Source of the DNA: Corynebacterium phocae
Lineage (GTDB): Bacteria > Actinomycetota > Actinomycetes > Mycobacteriales > Mycobacteriaceae
Reading direction: 5' to 3'
Length of the DNA: 64,000 nt
Assembly (NCBI RefSeq): GCF_008693075.1
Contig: NZ_VXKJ01000043.1
Coordinates: 1 to 64,000 of the forward strand
The stretch's first letter is position 1, and the number at the start of each line of letters is the position of its first letter. Positions 43,335 to 54,936 of this stretch are shown here, one piece after another. The position numbers were made by a program, and so were the translations under genes. Under the pieces are notes generated by a model. It did no database searches, was not told the origin of the DNA, and saw nothing but the letters and a program-made list of their open reading frames with translations.

Positions 43335-44114
43335 TCAAAGACTTAGCCGGCCCAGCATCTGCAACCCGGTGACCGCGTCCGCAACCACGTAATCCACGGC
43401 CTCTTGGACCTCTGGGTCTGCGTGCGGAAAGCTGAAAGAGATATCGGCAAGCGAGTGCATGGGCAGGTCATTATGGGAGTCACCGAAGGAAAAAATACGC
43501 ACCTGCTGGCGGCGAAGTCCAAGGTGCTCTAGCAATCGCTTAATCCCCGCCGCCTTAGTGTGCCCCGGCGGCATAATATCCAAGAAACCGGAATTGATGG
43601 AGGTAGATACCTCGAACTCACTTTTAACCCAGCGCTCAATTTCCTGCTGCAGCTTCCTGCCACCCGGACTCCACGCTGAAATCAACACCACCTTTTCCTG
43701 CGCCAACTGCTCCGGCGGTAAACGCCGGACGTTGGTGATGATGGAGTTTTTCCTGTCATCAACAGTGCCCAGCACAAGCGCGTCCGGGCCGTCCACAGTG
43801 GTGACGTAAAGGTTGAGGTTGTCCGTGCCCCGGAGCTTTTCTACCACGCGGTCCACCAGCGGCGCCGGCAGGCGGTCCTCGCACAGCACTCGGCCCTCCC
43901 CGGTGGCCAGAACTGTGCCGTTGTAGAGGACCAGATAATCCATGTGTACGCCATTGTCTAGCAGAGCCCGGCGGCAAGAATCAAGGGATTTTCCCGTGGC
44001 CGCCACCGCCAGGTTCCCAGCCGCACGCCACTGGGAAACTGCCTCCACCGTCTGCGCCGTAATTACCCGGTCAAAAAGGAGGGTGCCGTCAAGATCAAAA
44101 GCCGCGATGTCCAT
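43335..44114 (-). CDS. HAD-superfamily phosphatase (Cof type)
   Basis: AAFDLDGTLLFDRVIT at the N-terminus is HAD motif I; NLAVAATGKSLDSC motif II; KAAGIKRLLEHLGL carries the Lys of motif III; FSFGDSHNDLPMHS is motif IV. A cap domain (about 85-190) is typical of Cof-like phosphatases. The start is put at ATG 44114 because the conserved fold begins there; ATG 44156 is possible. The substrate is unknown. Confidence 0.87.
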   Translation of the reverse strand: MDIAAFDLDGTLLFDRVITAQTVEAVSQWRAAGNLAVAATGKSLDSCRRALLDNGVHMDYLVLYNGTVLATGEGRVLCEDRLPAPLVDRVVEKLRGTDNLNLYVTTVDGPDALVLGTVDDRKNSIITNVRRLPPEQLAQEKVVLISAWSPGGRKLQQEIERWVKSEFEVSTSINSGFLDIMPPGHTKAAGIKRLLEHLGLRRQQVRIFSFGDSHNDLPMHSLADISFSFPHADPEVQEAVDYVVADAVTGLQMLGRLSL

Positions 44115-44575
44115 GCCTAGACAGCTTAGTTCCAAGTGGGGAACTCTAGTTGCCATTATGGCAGTTCCACTAAAAAGGCCGCCTTGATCGCTGCCCCGCC
44201 GGGTCCTGGTACCGGGTATTAAGCCAAAGAAAGTGCAACCTCCAGGCGCCAGACTGTAGATGTTGACAAGCGCGAAGACCACCCCCGCGCCGGAGATTTC
44301 CCCGGTGGAACTGCGCAGCCAGCAGGGCTCCGGCCAGTGCCCGCTACCCCCGCCACCGGCGCGGGGTCGGACCCGCACAAACTGCGGTTCTTAAGCCTTG
44401 CAGCCAAGTAGCGGAAGCAGGTCGGACAACACCCCGGCAAATTGACCACCAATGGGGTTATACCAACTCGAAAAATACGCTGAGTTGGGTAATCTAGATT
44501 TATAAAGCCACATAGTTTTGTGGACTAGACAAAAATTTAAGATATACGATGAAAGCGCGAGAAAGGGATGAGAAC
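44115..44575. other. Gene-poor interval upstream of a CstR-like regulator
   Basis: In this 460-bp stretch I see no frame with a good ribosome site. It holds several G/C-rich partial repeats (GGACCCGCAC, CCGGCGCGGGG) and, at 44505-44575, a clear promoter region with TATAAAGCC, the inverted repeat CCACATAGTTTTGTGG and TATACG before the regulator. The left half could be remnant coding sequence. Confidence 0.5.
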
Positions 44576-44836
44576 ATGCAATTAGAACCAGCCAATGTCA
44601 AACCATCAATAATGCGGCTGAAGCGGGCACGCGGCCAGATCGATGCCGTGATTCGGATGCTCGAGTCCGGAGAGGAATGTGAGACGGCGGTAACGCAGCT
44701 GGCCGCGGCAGCCAAAGCAATCGACCGCGCGGGGTATTCCATCATTGCCACCGGGCTCAAGCAGTGCTACACCCAAGAAGGCCCAGAGGCCATAGACACC
44801 GAAAAGATGGAAAAGCTGTTCCTATCCCTGGCCTAG
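44576..44836 (+). CDS. CsoR/FrmR-family regulator, CstR-like (persulfide-sensing type)
   Basis: An 86-residue all-helical repressor: MRLKRARGQIDAVIRMLESGEECETAVTQLAAAAKAIDRAGYSIIATGLKQC. The two family cysteines are present (35 and 64, spacing 29), but the copper-binding His that lies four residues before the second Cys in CsoR is Gly60. Loss of that His with both Cys kept is the pattern of CstR persulfide sensors. ATG 44576 follows GAAAGGGATGAG; ATG 44549 is less likely. No metal transporter or sulfur gene lies beside it; the target is unknown. Confidence 0.8.
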   Translation: MQLEPANVKPSIMRLKRARGQIDAVIRMLESGEECETAVTQLAAAAKAIDRAGYSIIATGLKQCYTQEGPEAIDTEKMEKLFLSLA

Positions 44837-44858
44837 AGCCTCAACAACGGCCCGCCTT

Positions 44859-46931
<2,073 letters not shown>

Positions 46932-47091
46932 CTAGTCTAAACGAATTCTAGGACGGAGTCTGCGCCCACCGGTTGCTGGCGGCGGCTCAAGCCGGGCCCT
47001 TCGGCGCAGTACCCAAGTTGTTGATCCCACCTGGTGAGCACTAAAGTTTTCCAAGTCTATCCATCTCCCTCCGGCACAAAGGTCTTCTCTA

Positions 47092-48462
47092 ATGGCAACT
47101 GCCCTCCCCACCGCTCCGGCTGCAAAAAGCCCCAGCACAACCTCCCCAATGGTCATCATGGCCGCTTCGCTCATGCTGTTTTCCATGTTCTTCGGCGCGG
47201 GCAACCTTATCTTCCCACCCATGGTGGGGGTCAACTCCGGCACCAACTTCTGGCCGGCAATAATCGGCTTCCTGGCAGCGGGCGTAGTGCTGCCCATCGT
47301 CTCAATCATCGCGGTTGCCATGGGCGGGTCCAACGTCCGTGAGCTTGCCGCGCGCGGCGGCTGGCTGTTCGGGCTGGGATTCTCAGTCATCGCCTACCTA
47401 TCCATTGGCGCCTTCTACGCCCTCCCGCGAACCGGAGCGGTGGCAATGTCAACGGCTATCACCCCGCTAACCGAATGGGACGGAATTGTAGCCAACAGTA
47501 TTTTTGCCCTCATCTTCTTTGGCGTGACCTTGCTGCTGGCTTGGAACCCGCACAAGATCATTGACACCCTGGGGAAGGTACTCACCCCGGCGCTGGTCTT
47601 TCTTCTCCTAGCGCTCATTGCCGTGGCCGCTGTGAAATTCGAACGCCACCCGGAAGCCCCTGTGGCGGCCTACCAAGACAACCCCATGGTTGCTGGGCTG
47701 TTTGAGGGATACAACACCATGGACGCTATCGCTGGCCTGGCCTTTGGCATCGTCATCATTTCCTCGCTGCGCGCTAAGGGCTTAGGACAAGCAGGCGGCC
47801 AATCCCTAGTCCGCCTAACCTCCATCACCGGCGTTATTGCCGGGTCCTTGCTGGCTGTTATCTACCTCGGACTGGCCTACATCGCGCAGACCATTCCCGA
47901 TAGCCAGTCCTATACCTCCGGCGCTGAACTACTAGCGGACTCCTCCAATCTCACCCTGGGCATTGTGGGGCAGCTGGCCTTCTCGCTCATCGTGCTTCTG
48001 GCCTGCCTCACCACCTCCGTGGGCCTGCTCTCCGCCACCAGCGAATTCTTCCACAGGTTGGCCCCAGGCTTGTCCTATCACGGCTTTGCCATAATCTTCA
48101 CCGTCATGTCTGCCGCACTTGCCATCCAAGGTCTAGATACCGTGCTGGCTATCGCAGTACCGTTTATCATCTTCCTCTACCCACCGGCTATCACCCTGAT
48201 GCTGGTGACCATGCTCCAGCCACTGCTAAAGTCAGTGGTTCACTTCCACTGGACCTACCGCGTGGCGTTGTGGGTGGCAGCCATCTGGTCCGCGCTGTCG
48301 GTGTTGGCCAGCCAGGGTATAGCTACCGAAGCCCTGCGGCCCATGCTTGGCCTGGCGCCCGGGTTTGAGGTGGGACTGGATTGGGTAGCCCCCACCGCCG
48401 TGGCGTTAGTGGTGGGATTTGTCTTGGACCTTCTCACTCAGAAAAAGGGGATTGAGCAGTAG
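47092..48462 (+). CDS. brnQ: Branched-chain amino-acid transporter (LIVCS family)
   Basis: A 456-residue transporter with about 12 spans. LMLFSMFFGAGNLIFPPMVGVNSGTNFW is the LIVCS signature and AYLSIGAFYALPRTGAV, DAIAGLAFGIVIISSLRAKG and LLACLTTSVGLLSATSEFF follow family pattern. It takes up Ile, Leu and Val with Na+ or H+. The gene is divergent from ligA and stands alone. The start is ATG 47092. Confidence 0.9.
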   Translation: MATALPTAPAAKSPSTTSPMVIMAASLMLFSMFFGAGNLIFPPMVGVNSGTNFWPAIIGFLAAGVVLPIVSIIAVAMGGSNVRELAARGGWLFGLGFSVIAYLSIGAFYALPRTGAVAMSTAITPLTEWDGIVANSIFALIFFGVTLLLAWNPHKIIDTLGKVLTPALVFLLLALIAVAAVKFERHPEAPVAAYQDNPMVAGLFEGYNTMDAIAGLAFGIVIISSLRAKGLGQAGGQSLVRLTSITGVIAGSLLAVIYLGLAYIAQTIPDSQSYTSGAELLADSSNLTLGIVGQLAFSLIVLLACLTTSVGLLSATSEFFHRLAPGLSYHGFAIIFTVMSAALAIQGLDTVLAIAVPFIIFLYPPAITLMLVTMLQPLLKSVVHFHWTYRVALWVAAIWSALSVLASQGIATEALRPMLGLAPGFEVGLDWVAPTAVALVVGFVLDLLTQKKGIEQ

Positions 48463-48513
48463 GAACCCACGTTGTTGCCCGGTGTGTCCCCACTAGGCGC
48501 TAAGGTTGGAGGC

Positions 48514-49185
48514 ATGAAATTTAACGCCTCTAAAATGCTATCCTTTGACCTTGAAACCACCTCTGTTAACCCCAAAGAAGCCCGGATTGTCACCTCTGCC
48601 CTAGTGCGGATTGAGGGACGCGAAGTAGATGCGAGGGAAATGCTCGCGGATCCGGGCGTGCCCATCCCGGAGGGCGCCGCTAAGATTCACGGCATTACCA
48701 CCGAAAAAGCGCAAGCCGAAGGCCGCCCGCACGCTGAGGTACTCGAAGAAACCGTGTCGAGTATCAAGAAAGCCTGGGATGAGGGTTTCACCCTGATTGT
48801 CTATAACGCGGCCTATGATTTATCGGTCCTGCGGGCACTCACCGGGGACTTCACCGTCACCGGGCCGGTGTTTGATCCCTTTGTCATTGACCGGGTGAAA
48901 GATAAGTGGCGCAAAGGCAAGCGCACGCTCACGGACGTGTCTGCCCATTACGGAATCAGCATTGGCAACGCCCACGAAGCCACAGCGGACGCCATCGCCG
49001 CGGCGCGGATTGCCTGGAAACAAGTTAACCATTCCTTCCCCGAACTCGCGGAGATGGACGTAGAAGACTTGATGGAGTTCCAGGCCGTGGAATGGTACAA
49101 GGACCGGGAGTCATTCAAGCGCTACCTGGAAGGCAGCGGCAAGGACGCCTCTAACGTATCCACCGCCTGGCCCGTCATCACCTAA
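48514..49185 (+). CDS. DnaQ-like DEDDh 3'-5' exonuclease
   Basis: Motif I SFDLETTSVNPKEARIV (Asp and Glu), motif II VYNAAYDLSVL and motif III NAHEATADAIAAARIAW (His five before Asp) are present. It resembles the epsilon subunit of DNA polymerase III and RNase T. A C-terminal segment AVEWYKDRESFKRYL is conserved in this actinobacterial group. Start ATG 48514 follows GGTTGGAGG. 223 residues. A terminator follows. Confidence 0.88.
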   Translation: MKFNASKMLSFDLETTSVNPKEARIVTSALVRIEGREVDAREMLADPGVPIPEGAAKIHGITTEKAQAEGRPHAEVLEETVSSIKKAWDEGFTLIVYNAAYDLSVLRALTGDFTVTGPVFDPFVIDRVKDKWRKGKRTLTDVSAHYGISIGNAHEATADAIAAARIAWKQVNHSFPELAEMDVEDLMEFQAVEWYKDRESFKRYLEGSGKDASNVSTAWPVIT

Positions 49186-49206
49186 AATCCCGTTAGCCAT
49201 TGCCCC

Positions 49207-49240
49207 ACCGGGCGGCCCGCAACTGCGCGGACCGCCCGGT
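49207..49240 (+). terminator. Terminator of the exonuclease gene
   Basis: ACCGGGCGG / CCGCCCGGT, 9-bp stem with partly paired loop, followed by GTAAAATTTT. Confidence 0.7.
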
Positions 49241-49246
49241 GTAAAA

Positions 49247-49337
49247 TTTTCTCGGGTTTCTCGGAAATCTCGAGTTTCTCGAGTCTGGGTGGATTTCTCG
49301 TGTTTCTCGTGTTTCTCGGAAATCTCGAGTTTCTCGG
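49247..49337. repeat. Array of TTTCTCG heptamers before the AAA+ gene
   Basis: TTTCTCG occurs seven times and AATCTCGAG twice in 90 bases. One 26-bp stretch (starting GTTTCTCGGAAATCTCGAGT) is present twice without change at 49256-49281 and 49311-49336. Units are arranged as direct repeats and XhoI-type palindromes (CTCGAG). It looks like a cluster of protein-binding sites. Confidence 0.93.
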
Positions 49338-49358
49338 GAGATCTAGTAGCCTGGACAT

Positions 49359-50504
49359 ATGACTAAGAACCCGTTCCGTCCGACCTTTGGCGTCCCGCCC
49401 CTGTTGTGGGTTGGCAGGCAGTCCATCCTGGATGACTTTGAGCTTGGGCTGCTCTCCGGCCCCGGTGCCATGGACCGGTCCATGGTAATCAGCGGGACCA
49501 GGGGAATTGGAAAAACCGTCCTGCTCAACGAACTGGAAGAAACCGCTCAGAAACAGGGGTGGGTGACACTGCGGACCTCGGGCCGGGCACAGATGGTTGA
49601 GGAGTTGACCAACACCTCCATCCCCGCCCAGCTACGCGAGCTCGACCCGCCGCAAAAATCGAGGATTTCGCGGGTCAACGTCTCCGCATTGGGAGGAATC
49701 GGCATAGATTACCAGGGGGACGACTCGGTCACTCCGACGCTCAACACCCGGCTTCGGGAGCTTGTGGGCAAGCTCACCGGGGTGGGGGTCCTCATCACCA
49801 TTGATGAGGTCCAAGACGCAAGCGCGCAGGATCTCACCGACATCGCGGTCGCGTATCAGGATTTGTTGCGTGATGAGATGGACGTAGCTCTGGTCATGGC
49901 CGGGTTACCGGAGGGAGTAGACCGTCTCCTGGACCTACCTGGTGCCACGTTCCTGCGCCGTGCGCAGCGGCACGTCCTGGGGCCGTTTTCGGAGGCCAAC
50001 TCCTCCCACGCCTTCTCATCGACTGCTCAGGGCTCCGGGCGGGAGTTCACCGACTCCGCCATTCAAGCAGCCGTGAGGTTGTCCCAGGGCTACCCATTCC
50101 TGGTGCAGCTCACCGGCGCATTTTCCTGGGCATGGGCCATGAAGCGCGGTTCTGTGGTAATTGAGCCCCAGGACGTGGAGGCAATCTCAGGCCGCGCGGT
50201 CAGCGCCATGGGCAACCAGGTCCACGCGCCAGCGGTAAAATCCCTCCCCTTTGCCAGCCGGGAGTTCCTGACGGCGCTGGCCGGGCTGACCGGGCCCACG
50301 GCAGGCACGGCTGGGAATCCGCCCGTAGCCATGGCCGATATCGCCCGTGAGCTGGGCAAGCCCGCCAAGTCACTGTCCGATGTGCGCCACCGGCTCATCG
50401 TGGCGGACCTGATTGAGCCGTGCGGAACCGGCAAGGTGAGGTTCGTGCTGCCGTACATGTCGGACTACCTGCTGGGCACCGGCATGGCGCAGAAAGTGGA
50501 TTAA
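49359..50504 (+). CDS. AAA+ ATPase with C-terminal winged helix (Orc1/STAND-like)
   Basis: Walker A SGTRGIGKT lies at residues 45-53, Walker B VLITIDEVQDA at 143-153, and a sensor-like ALVMAGLPEGVDRLLD at about 180. After LSQGYPFLVQLTGAFSWAWA comes a C-terminal winged-helix-like region (MADIARELGKPAKSLSDVRHRLIVADLIEPCGTGKVRFVLP). The layout resembles archaeal Orc1/Cdc6 and ORC-type ATPases used as orphan regulators or in defence. No nuclease or membrane effector lies beside it. The -10 TAGCCT ends 6 bases before ATG, so translation may be leaderless. The 3' end overlaps the convergent gene by 4 bases. Confidence 0.78.
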   Translation: MTKNPFRPTFGVPPLLWVGRQSILDDFELGLLSGPGAMDRSMVISGTRGIGKTVLLNELEETAQKQGWVTLRTSGRAQMVEELTNTSIPAQLRELDPPQKSRISRVNVSALGGIGIDYQGDDSVTPTLNTRLRELVGKLTGVGVLITIDEVQDASAQDLTDIAVAYQDLLRDEMDVALVMAGLPEGVDRLLDLPGATFLRRAQRHVLGPFSEANSSHAFSSTAQGSGREFTDSAIQAAVRLSQGYPFLVQLTGAFSWAWAMKRGSVVIEPQDVEAISGRAVSAMGNQVHAPAVKSLPFASREFLTALAGLTGPTAGTAGNPPVAMADIARELGKPAKSLSDVRHRLIVADLIEPCGTGKVRFVLPYMSDYLLGTGMAQKVD

Positions 50505-51433
50505 AGGTCCCCGGCGTCGCGGGTGAGGATGTCCGCGACTTGGGCGGCAAAGGCGTAGTCCTTCGCGCCGGGGAGCTTGGCCGCCGGGTAGATGTCCACG
50601 CGGTCCACCAGCCACTCGCGTGGGTGGCCGAGTAAGTCAAAGTATCTAGCCACCGCGATGGCTGCGGCGCGGCGGTCGCCGGTGTTTAGGCCAAGGCCCA
50701 CCCGGCGGCCCGCGTCCAAGTGCTGGCCCAGCCCGTCCACATGTTGGGGCGCGTCGAGGCCGGCGAAGTCCACAAGGAGCGTGGGCGCGGCGCTGGCCAC
50801 CGCCCACTCGGGCGCGGCGTGCAGGAAGTCGGCGTGCAGGTAGTCGGCGTGGAATTCCTCCAGCCGGGCAAGCGCTACTTCCGCGGGGATGGCCGGGATG
50901 GTGTCAAACTCGTGCGTGCCGGGCACGCGGCCGGCAATAATCTGGGGCAGCAGGGGCTCGTCGAGCTGCAGGGACACCTCCGCGCCGAATCTGCGGGCAA
51001 GGTCGGCTCGATGCTCCACCGCGCCGGCCAGCAGCGCCTGGTGCAAGTCCGCGACTGCGCCGCGGTCAGTCAGCACCCGGTGGCCGTTGGCAAGCTCAAC
51101 GCTGGCGGCCAAAGACCACGGGCCCATTAGCTGGGCCTTCACGCGCGGGAGGGACTCGCCCCAGACCTCCTGCAGGGTGTCTAGGTCGCGGTCCATCTGG
51201 TCCCGCATCTGGCGGGTAATCAGCTGTGGCCGGGCGGTCAATCGCCAGCCGCGGGGGCCTAAGTCTACGGATAAAAACGGCAGGAGGCTGGCCGTGCGGC
51301 CCACGGAATCAGAGCCTAAGCCGCGCTCTGGTAGCTGCGGCACGTGGAGTAACTCGCCGGTCTCCCCCACGACAATGTCTGCGGCCACCGCCATGGATTT
51401 CCCCGCCATGGGGCCTAGCCCAAACGCGGTCAC
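50501..51433 (-). CDS. MetE/UROD-superfamily protein
   Basis: A 310-residue protein with the TIM-barrel architecture of vitamin-B12-independent methionine synthases and uroporphyrinogen decarboxylases ([47 protein letters not shown]). It lacks the Cys-x-Cys/His zinc site of full MetE, so it is probably not a methionine synthase. GTG 51433 overlaps the mnmA stop (GTGA), so it is translated with mnmA; this pairing is common in actinobacteria. Confidence 0.75.
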   Translation of the reverse strand: MTAFGLGPMAGKSMAVAADIVVGETGELLHVPQLPERGLGSDSVGRTASLLPFLSVDLGPRGWRLTARPQLITRQMRDQMDRDLDTLQEVWGESLPRVKAQLMGPWSLAASVELANGHRVLTDRGAVADLHQALLAGAVEHRADLARRFGAEVSLQLDEPLLPQIIAGRVPGTHEFDTIPAIPAEVALARLEEFHADYLHADFLHAAPEWAVASAAPTLLVDFAGLDAPQHVDGLGQHLDAGRRVGLGLNTGDRRAAAIAVARYFDLLGHPREWLVDRVDIYPAAKLPGAKDYAFAAQVADILTRDAGDL

Positions 51434-52515
51434 GCGGTGCCCACGATGGTGCCGGAGCCCATCACAATATCGCCCAGGTCGTCGGGGCTGGGCAAATACA
51501 GCACGGCTGCCTGCCCGCGCGCGACGCCATCAAGTGGCTGGGCAAGCGTCAACGTCATGGTATCCGCTTCGGTGTCGATCTCCGCGGTGCACGGGACCAC
51601 CGAGCCATGCGCGCGGACCTGGACTTCGCACTCCACGGTGCCGTCCATGGCGGGGTGCAGCGACTTAAGCCTATCGGCGGTAATGCGGGTGACCTTGAGG
51701 TCCTCCCGGGAGCCCACCGTCACGGTGCCGGTGGCCGGGTCGATGTCGGTGACGTAGCGCGGGCGGCCATCGGCAGCTGGGGCTTTGATATCTAGGCCCT
51801 TGCGCTGGCCAATGGTGTAGTTCCACGCGCCATCGTGTTCTTTGAGCTCATTGCCTTCCTTATCCACGATTAACCCCGGGCGCAGCCCAATCTGCTTGCC
51901 CAAGAAGGCCTGCGTGCGCCCGTCCGGGATGAAGCAGATGTCATAAGAGTCAGGCTTGGAAGCGGTGGAAAACCCGTGGCGGGCGGCCTCCTCGCGGATC
52001 TGCGGCTTGGGCGTGTCCCCGATGGGGAAAAAGCAATGGTCCAGCTCTTCTTTGGTGATAACCCCAAGGACGTAAGACTGGTCCTTGTTCTTATCCAAAG
52101 AGCGGCGCATGTAGCCGTCATCATCAATGGTGGCGTAATGCCCGGTGGCCACCGCATCAAACCCCAGCGCCATGCCCTTGCGCAACAGCGCAGCGAACTT
52201 AATCTTTTCATTACAGCGCAGGCACGGGTTGGGGGTTTCCCCGCGCGCATAGGAGTCCACGAAGTCACCGATGACGGCCTCTTTGAACTCCGCAGAAAAA
52301 TCCCACACGTAGAAGGGAACGCCCAGCTTATCGCAAATGCGGCGGGCGTCCGCAGAGTCCTCCAAAGAACAACAACCACGGGCTTTCTCCCGGGTCTGTT
52401 GGGCGTCTTTGTGCAGCGCCAAATGCACGCCCACTACCTCGTGGCCGGCTTCTACCGCACGGGCGGCGGCTACCGAGGAATCAACCCCGCCTGACATGGC
52501 TACTAGAACTCGCAT
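51430..52515 (-). CDS. mnmA: tRNA-specific 2-thiouridylase
   Basis: The PP-loop [28 protein letters not shown] at the N-terminus, catalytic Cys in [20 protein letters not shown] and second Cys in [15 protein letters not shown], plus the C-terminal beta-barrel. MnmA thiolates U34 of tRNA for Lys, Glu and Gln, using sulfur from a cysteine desulfurase. A desulfurase gene lies 4 kb away in the same orientation. 361 residues, normal. Confidence 0.95.
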   Translation of the reverse strand: MRVLVAMSGGVDSSVAAARAVEAGHEVVGVHLALHKDAQQTREKARGCCSLEDSADARRICDKLGVPFYVWDFSAEFKEAVIGDFVDSYARGETPNPCLRCNEKIKFAALLRKGMALGFDAVATGHYATIDDDGYMRRSLDKNKDQSYVLGVITKEELDHCFFPIGDTPKPQIREEAARHGFSTASKPDSYDICFIPDGRTQAFLGKQIGLRPGLIVDKEGNELKEHDGAWNYTIGQRKGLDIKAPAADGRPRYVTDIDPATGTVTVGSREDLKVTRITADRLKSLHPAMDGTVECEVQVRAHGSVVPCTAEIDTEADTMTLTLAQPLDGVARGQAAVLYLPSPDDLGDIVMGSGTIVGTA

Positions 52516-52611
52516 GGCAAACAGTATTACCGTTATGCGCTAACAACGCCAAACGCAGACCCCACCGCCCCGGCCTGGCCGCCGCGAAACCCGTGCGTTA
52601 GAGTTGACACA

Positions 52612-53439
52612 ATGGGCAGGAAAAGACGCGACAATACAGACCCTTTGGTGGGCGAATACCCCATCAGCACGGGCACGGCGGTTATTGAAGCAGACCCGTT
52701 CCGGGACGGGTCCTACATCTTGAACGTCAACGGGGTGCCCTCCTCGCACATAGTGGTGGGCCAGCCCCGCGAGCTGGAATTTGAGTACATGCGCTGGATT
52801 GCCGCCGCCGTAGAGCACCTGGCCCCGGGCAAGCGTTTGCTGCACTTGGGCGGGGCGGGCTGTTCACTGCCCCGCTACTTCGCTGACCTGTGGCCGGAGG
52901 CGCATAACACCGTGGTGGAACTAGACGCCAAGTTGGCGGACCTGGCGCGCACCCACTTTGATCTCCCCAAAGCTCCCCGCGTGAAGATCCGCACCGGGGA
53001 GGCGCGCGCAGAAACGGAGAAGTTCCCGCCGGGGCGCTTTGAGGTAATAATCCGCGACGTGTTTGCCGGCGCGGTGACTCCCCGGCCGCTGACCACGCTG
53101 GAATACTTCCGCCACGCCCACGCCGCGCTGGCACCGGGCGGGCTATTTGTGGCCAACTGCGGCGACCACGCGGGCTTGGAGCTAGCCAAGGCAGAACTGG
53201 CCGGCCTGGCCAAGGTTTTTGCCAACGTGGCCGTCATCGCGGACCCGCCCATGCTGAAAGGCCGGCGCTACGGCAACATCATCTTGATTGCCACGGACGC
53301 GGAGCTGCCGGCCGAGGGCAGCCCCCAGGCCGCCGCTTTAGCCAAGCCGCTGCTGGCCGGCGCGGTGCCGGCCCACTACCAGGACCCGGCATGGACCAGG
53401 AGATTTACCGGCGCAGCGACTGCTTACCGCGACAAGTAG
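52612..53439 (+). CDS. Spermidine-synthase-like methyltransferase-fold protein
   Basis: A Rossmann fold with LLHLGGAGCSLPRYFADLWPEAHNTVVELDAKLADLAR (the nucleotide site and acidic residue) and FEVIIRDVFAG as in spermidine synthases. The usual polyamine-binding tetrapeptide is not clear, so it may be a stand-alone member with a different substrate. ATG 52612 starts shortly after the divergent mnmA. 275 residues. Confidence 0.78.
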   Translation: MGRKRRDNTDPLVGEYPISTGTAVIEADPFRDGSYILNVNGVPSSHIVVGQPRELEFEYMRWIAAAVEHLAPGKRLLHLGGAGCSLPRYFADLWPEAHNTVVELDAKLADLARTHFDLPKAPRVKIRTGEARAETEKFPPGRFEVIIRDVFAGAVTPRPLTTLEYFRHAHAALAPGGLFVANCGDHAGLELAKAELAGLAKVFANVAVIADPPMLKGRRYGNIILIATDAELPAEGSPQAAALAKPLLAGAVPAHYQDPAWTRRFTGAATAYRDK

Positions 53440-53449
53440 AATTGGCGGC

Positions 53450-54841
53450 ATGAAACCACTCGTTTTCGGACTTTCGGCTCTACTAGCCACCCTGCCCGCC
53501 GCGCCTGTGGCGGTGGCGGAGATAACCGCTGCGCGGGTGACTGTTGTTGACTCCGCCGAGCTACTCACTCCTGGTGAGGAAGCCTCCCTGGCGCAGGCCA
53601 CCGCCCAGGTAAGCCTGCCTGGCTCGGTGGAAGAGGTCTACTACCTCACCTTTGCTTCCAACGATGACAACCTCAATGACACCGTGCGCTACTACGCCGC
53701 TGACCACGGGCTGCAGTCTGCGGATGGGGAGAAATACCGTGATGGCCTGCTGATTATCTCCGTTGGCATGGAACCGCGCCGCATGGGCGTCTACTGCGGT
53801 GACACCGTGTGCCGGGATCTGGAAATTTATGACGCTGAGGGAACAACAGATTCGCTGCGCACCGCCGGGATAGCCGACGCCATGCGCCCCTTGCTAAAGG
53901 AAGAAAAATGGGAGCAGGGGCTGCTGCGGGGAGTGCAAGCGGCAGCCGATACCGGGGTGCGCGCCGCCCCGCCTGCCACCACCGACGGTGCCAGCTGGTT
54001 TCTACCCACGGTGGCAGGCGGTCTAGGACTAGCTGGGCTTGGAATTGGCGGATTTTTTATAGCCCGCGCCCGCAGGGAGAAAATCCGCACTGCACGGGAG
54101 GACTACGCCTACATCCTGGCCCACCACGGGGACGTGGCCGCCCGGCTGGAAGAAATTGACGTCCGCGCCCACTCGCTGAGCTCTCCCCTGGCAGATGACC
54201 AGTTGCGCCGCCAGTGGGAACAGATTAGGGATAAGTTCTTGGCCGCGCAGCAGTCCATGGACGGGCTCGGAAAGCTGCGCGCAGATTCCAGCGATGATAG
54301 GTTCCGCCGGCATCATGAACAACTGGCCACCGCCCGGGCGGCCGTGGAGGAAGTAGTCAACGCGGAGGCAAACCTTGAGGATCTAGCGCGCATGGAGCAC
54401 GGTGACGCCCCGCTGCGCCGCCGGGAGCTCACCCGCCTGCACCAGGACGTCCTAGGGGCCATCGCGGAAGCGGAACCGGCGTTAGCTAGGCAGCTAGAGG
54501 AAATAGACGCCCGAGTACTGCAGCTGCGCGCAAACCTCCAGGCACCGGATTTCATGGACACCTACGCCGGAATCTTAGGCGACTATCAGGTACTCATGGA
54601 CAAACTGACGCAGCAGCTCTACGCGGCTGACAAGGTCGAGCGCGCAGACCACCAGCCGGACAGCTTGGGCTCAAGCGCTTGGCACCCGGGCGTGGGCAGC
54701 TACTACCTCCCCTACGCCGTGGTCAGCAGCTGGCATTCCCAGGACGTGGCGGCCGCCTCATCCGCGGCGTCTTCCGGGAGCAGCACCACCAGTTATTCCT
54801 CTTCCGGATTCTCCGGCGGCGGCGGGTCATCTAGCTTCTAA
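53450..54841 (+). CDS. Secreted/anchored TPM-domain protein
   Basis: A signal peptide (PLVFGLSALLATLPAAPVAVAEI) is followed by a TPM phosphatase-like domain (VTVVDSAELLTPGEEASLAQAT, YRDGLLIISVGMEPRRMGVYCGD), one membrane span (SWFLPTVAGGLGLAGLGIGGFFIA) and a long cytosolic coiled-coil region. The Ser-rich tail ends FSGGGGSSSF, as in the corynebacterial group. It starts 10 bases after the synthase-like gene, so they form an operon. Confidence 0.8.
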   Translation: MKPLVFGLSALLATLPAAPVAVAEITAARVTVVDSAELLTPGEEASLAQATAQVSLPGSVEEVYYLTFASNDDNLNDTVRYYAADHGLQSADGEKYRDGLLIISVGMEPRRMGVYCGDTVCRDLEIYDAEGTTDSLRTAGIADAMRPLLKEEKWEQGLLRGVQAAADTGVRAAPPATTDGASWFLPTVAGGLGLAGLGIGGFFIARARREKIRTAREDYAYILAHHGDVAARLEEIDVRAHSLSSPLADDQLRRQWEQIRDKFLAAQQSMDGLGKLRADSSDDRFRRHHEQLATARAAVEEVVNAEANLEDLARMEHGDAPLRRRELTRLHQDVLGAIAEAEPALARQLEEIDARVLQLRANLQAPDFMDTYAGILGDYQVLMDKLTQQLYAADKVERADHQPDSLGSSAWHPGVGSYYLPYAVVSSWHSQDVAAASSAASSGSSTTSYSSSGFSGGGGSSSF

Positions 54842-54936
54842 CCTCTCCACAAGCTAAAACCCCCGTGCAAACCATCCAGGCTATATTGAGCCGGACAAAC
54901 GCACGGAGGGTGAGCCGCTATTAACGGGGATTCTTG

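Noticed and set aside
49247..49337. CRISPR array
   Set aside because: Units are only 7 to 9 bases with no spacers of uniform length, and no cas genes are nearby. It is better explained as binding sites.
50501..51433. Full methionine synthase MetE
   Set aside because: It has less than half the usual length and no zinc-site Cys/His pattern.
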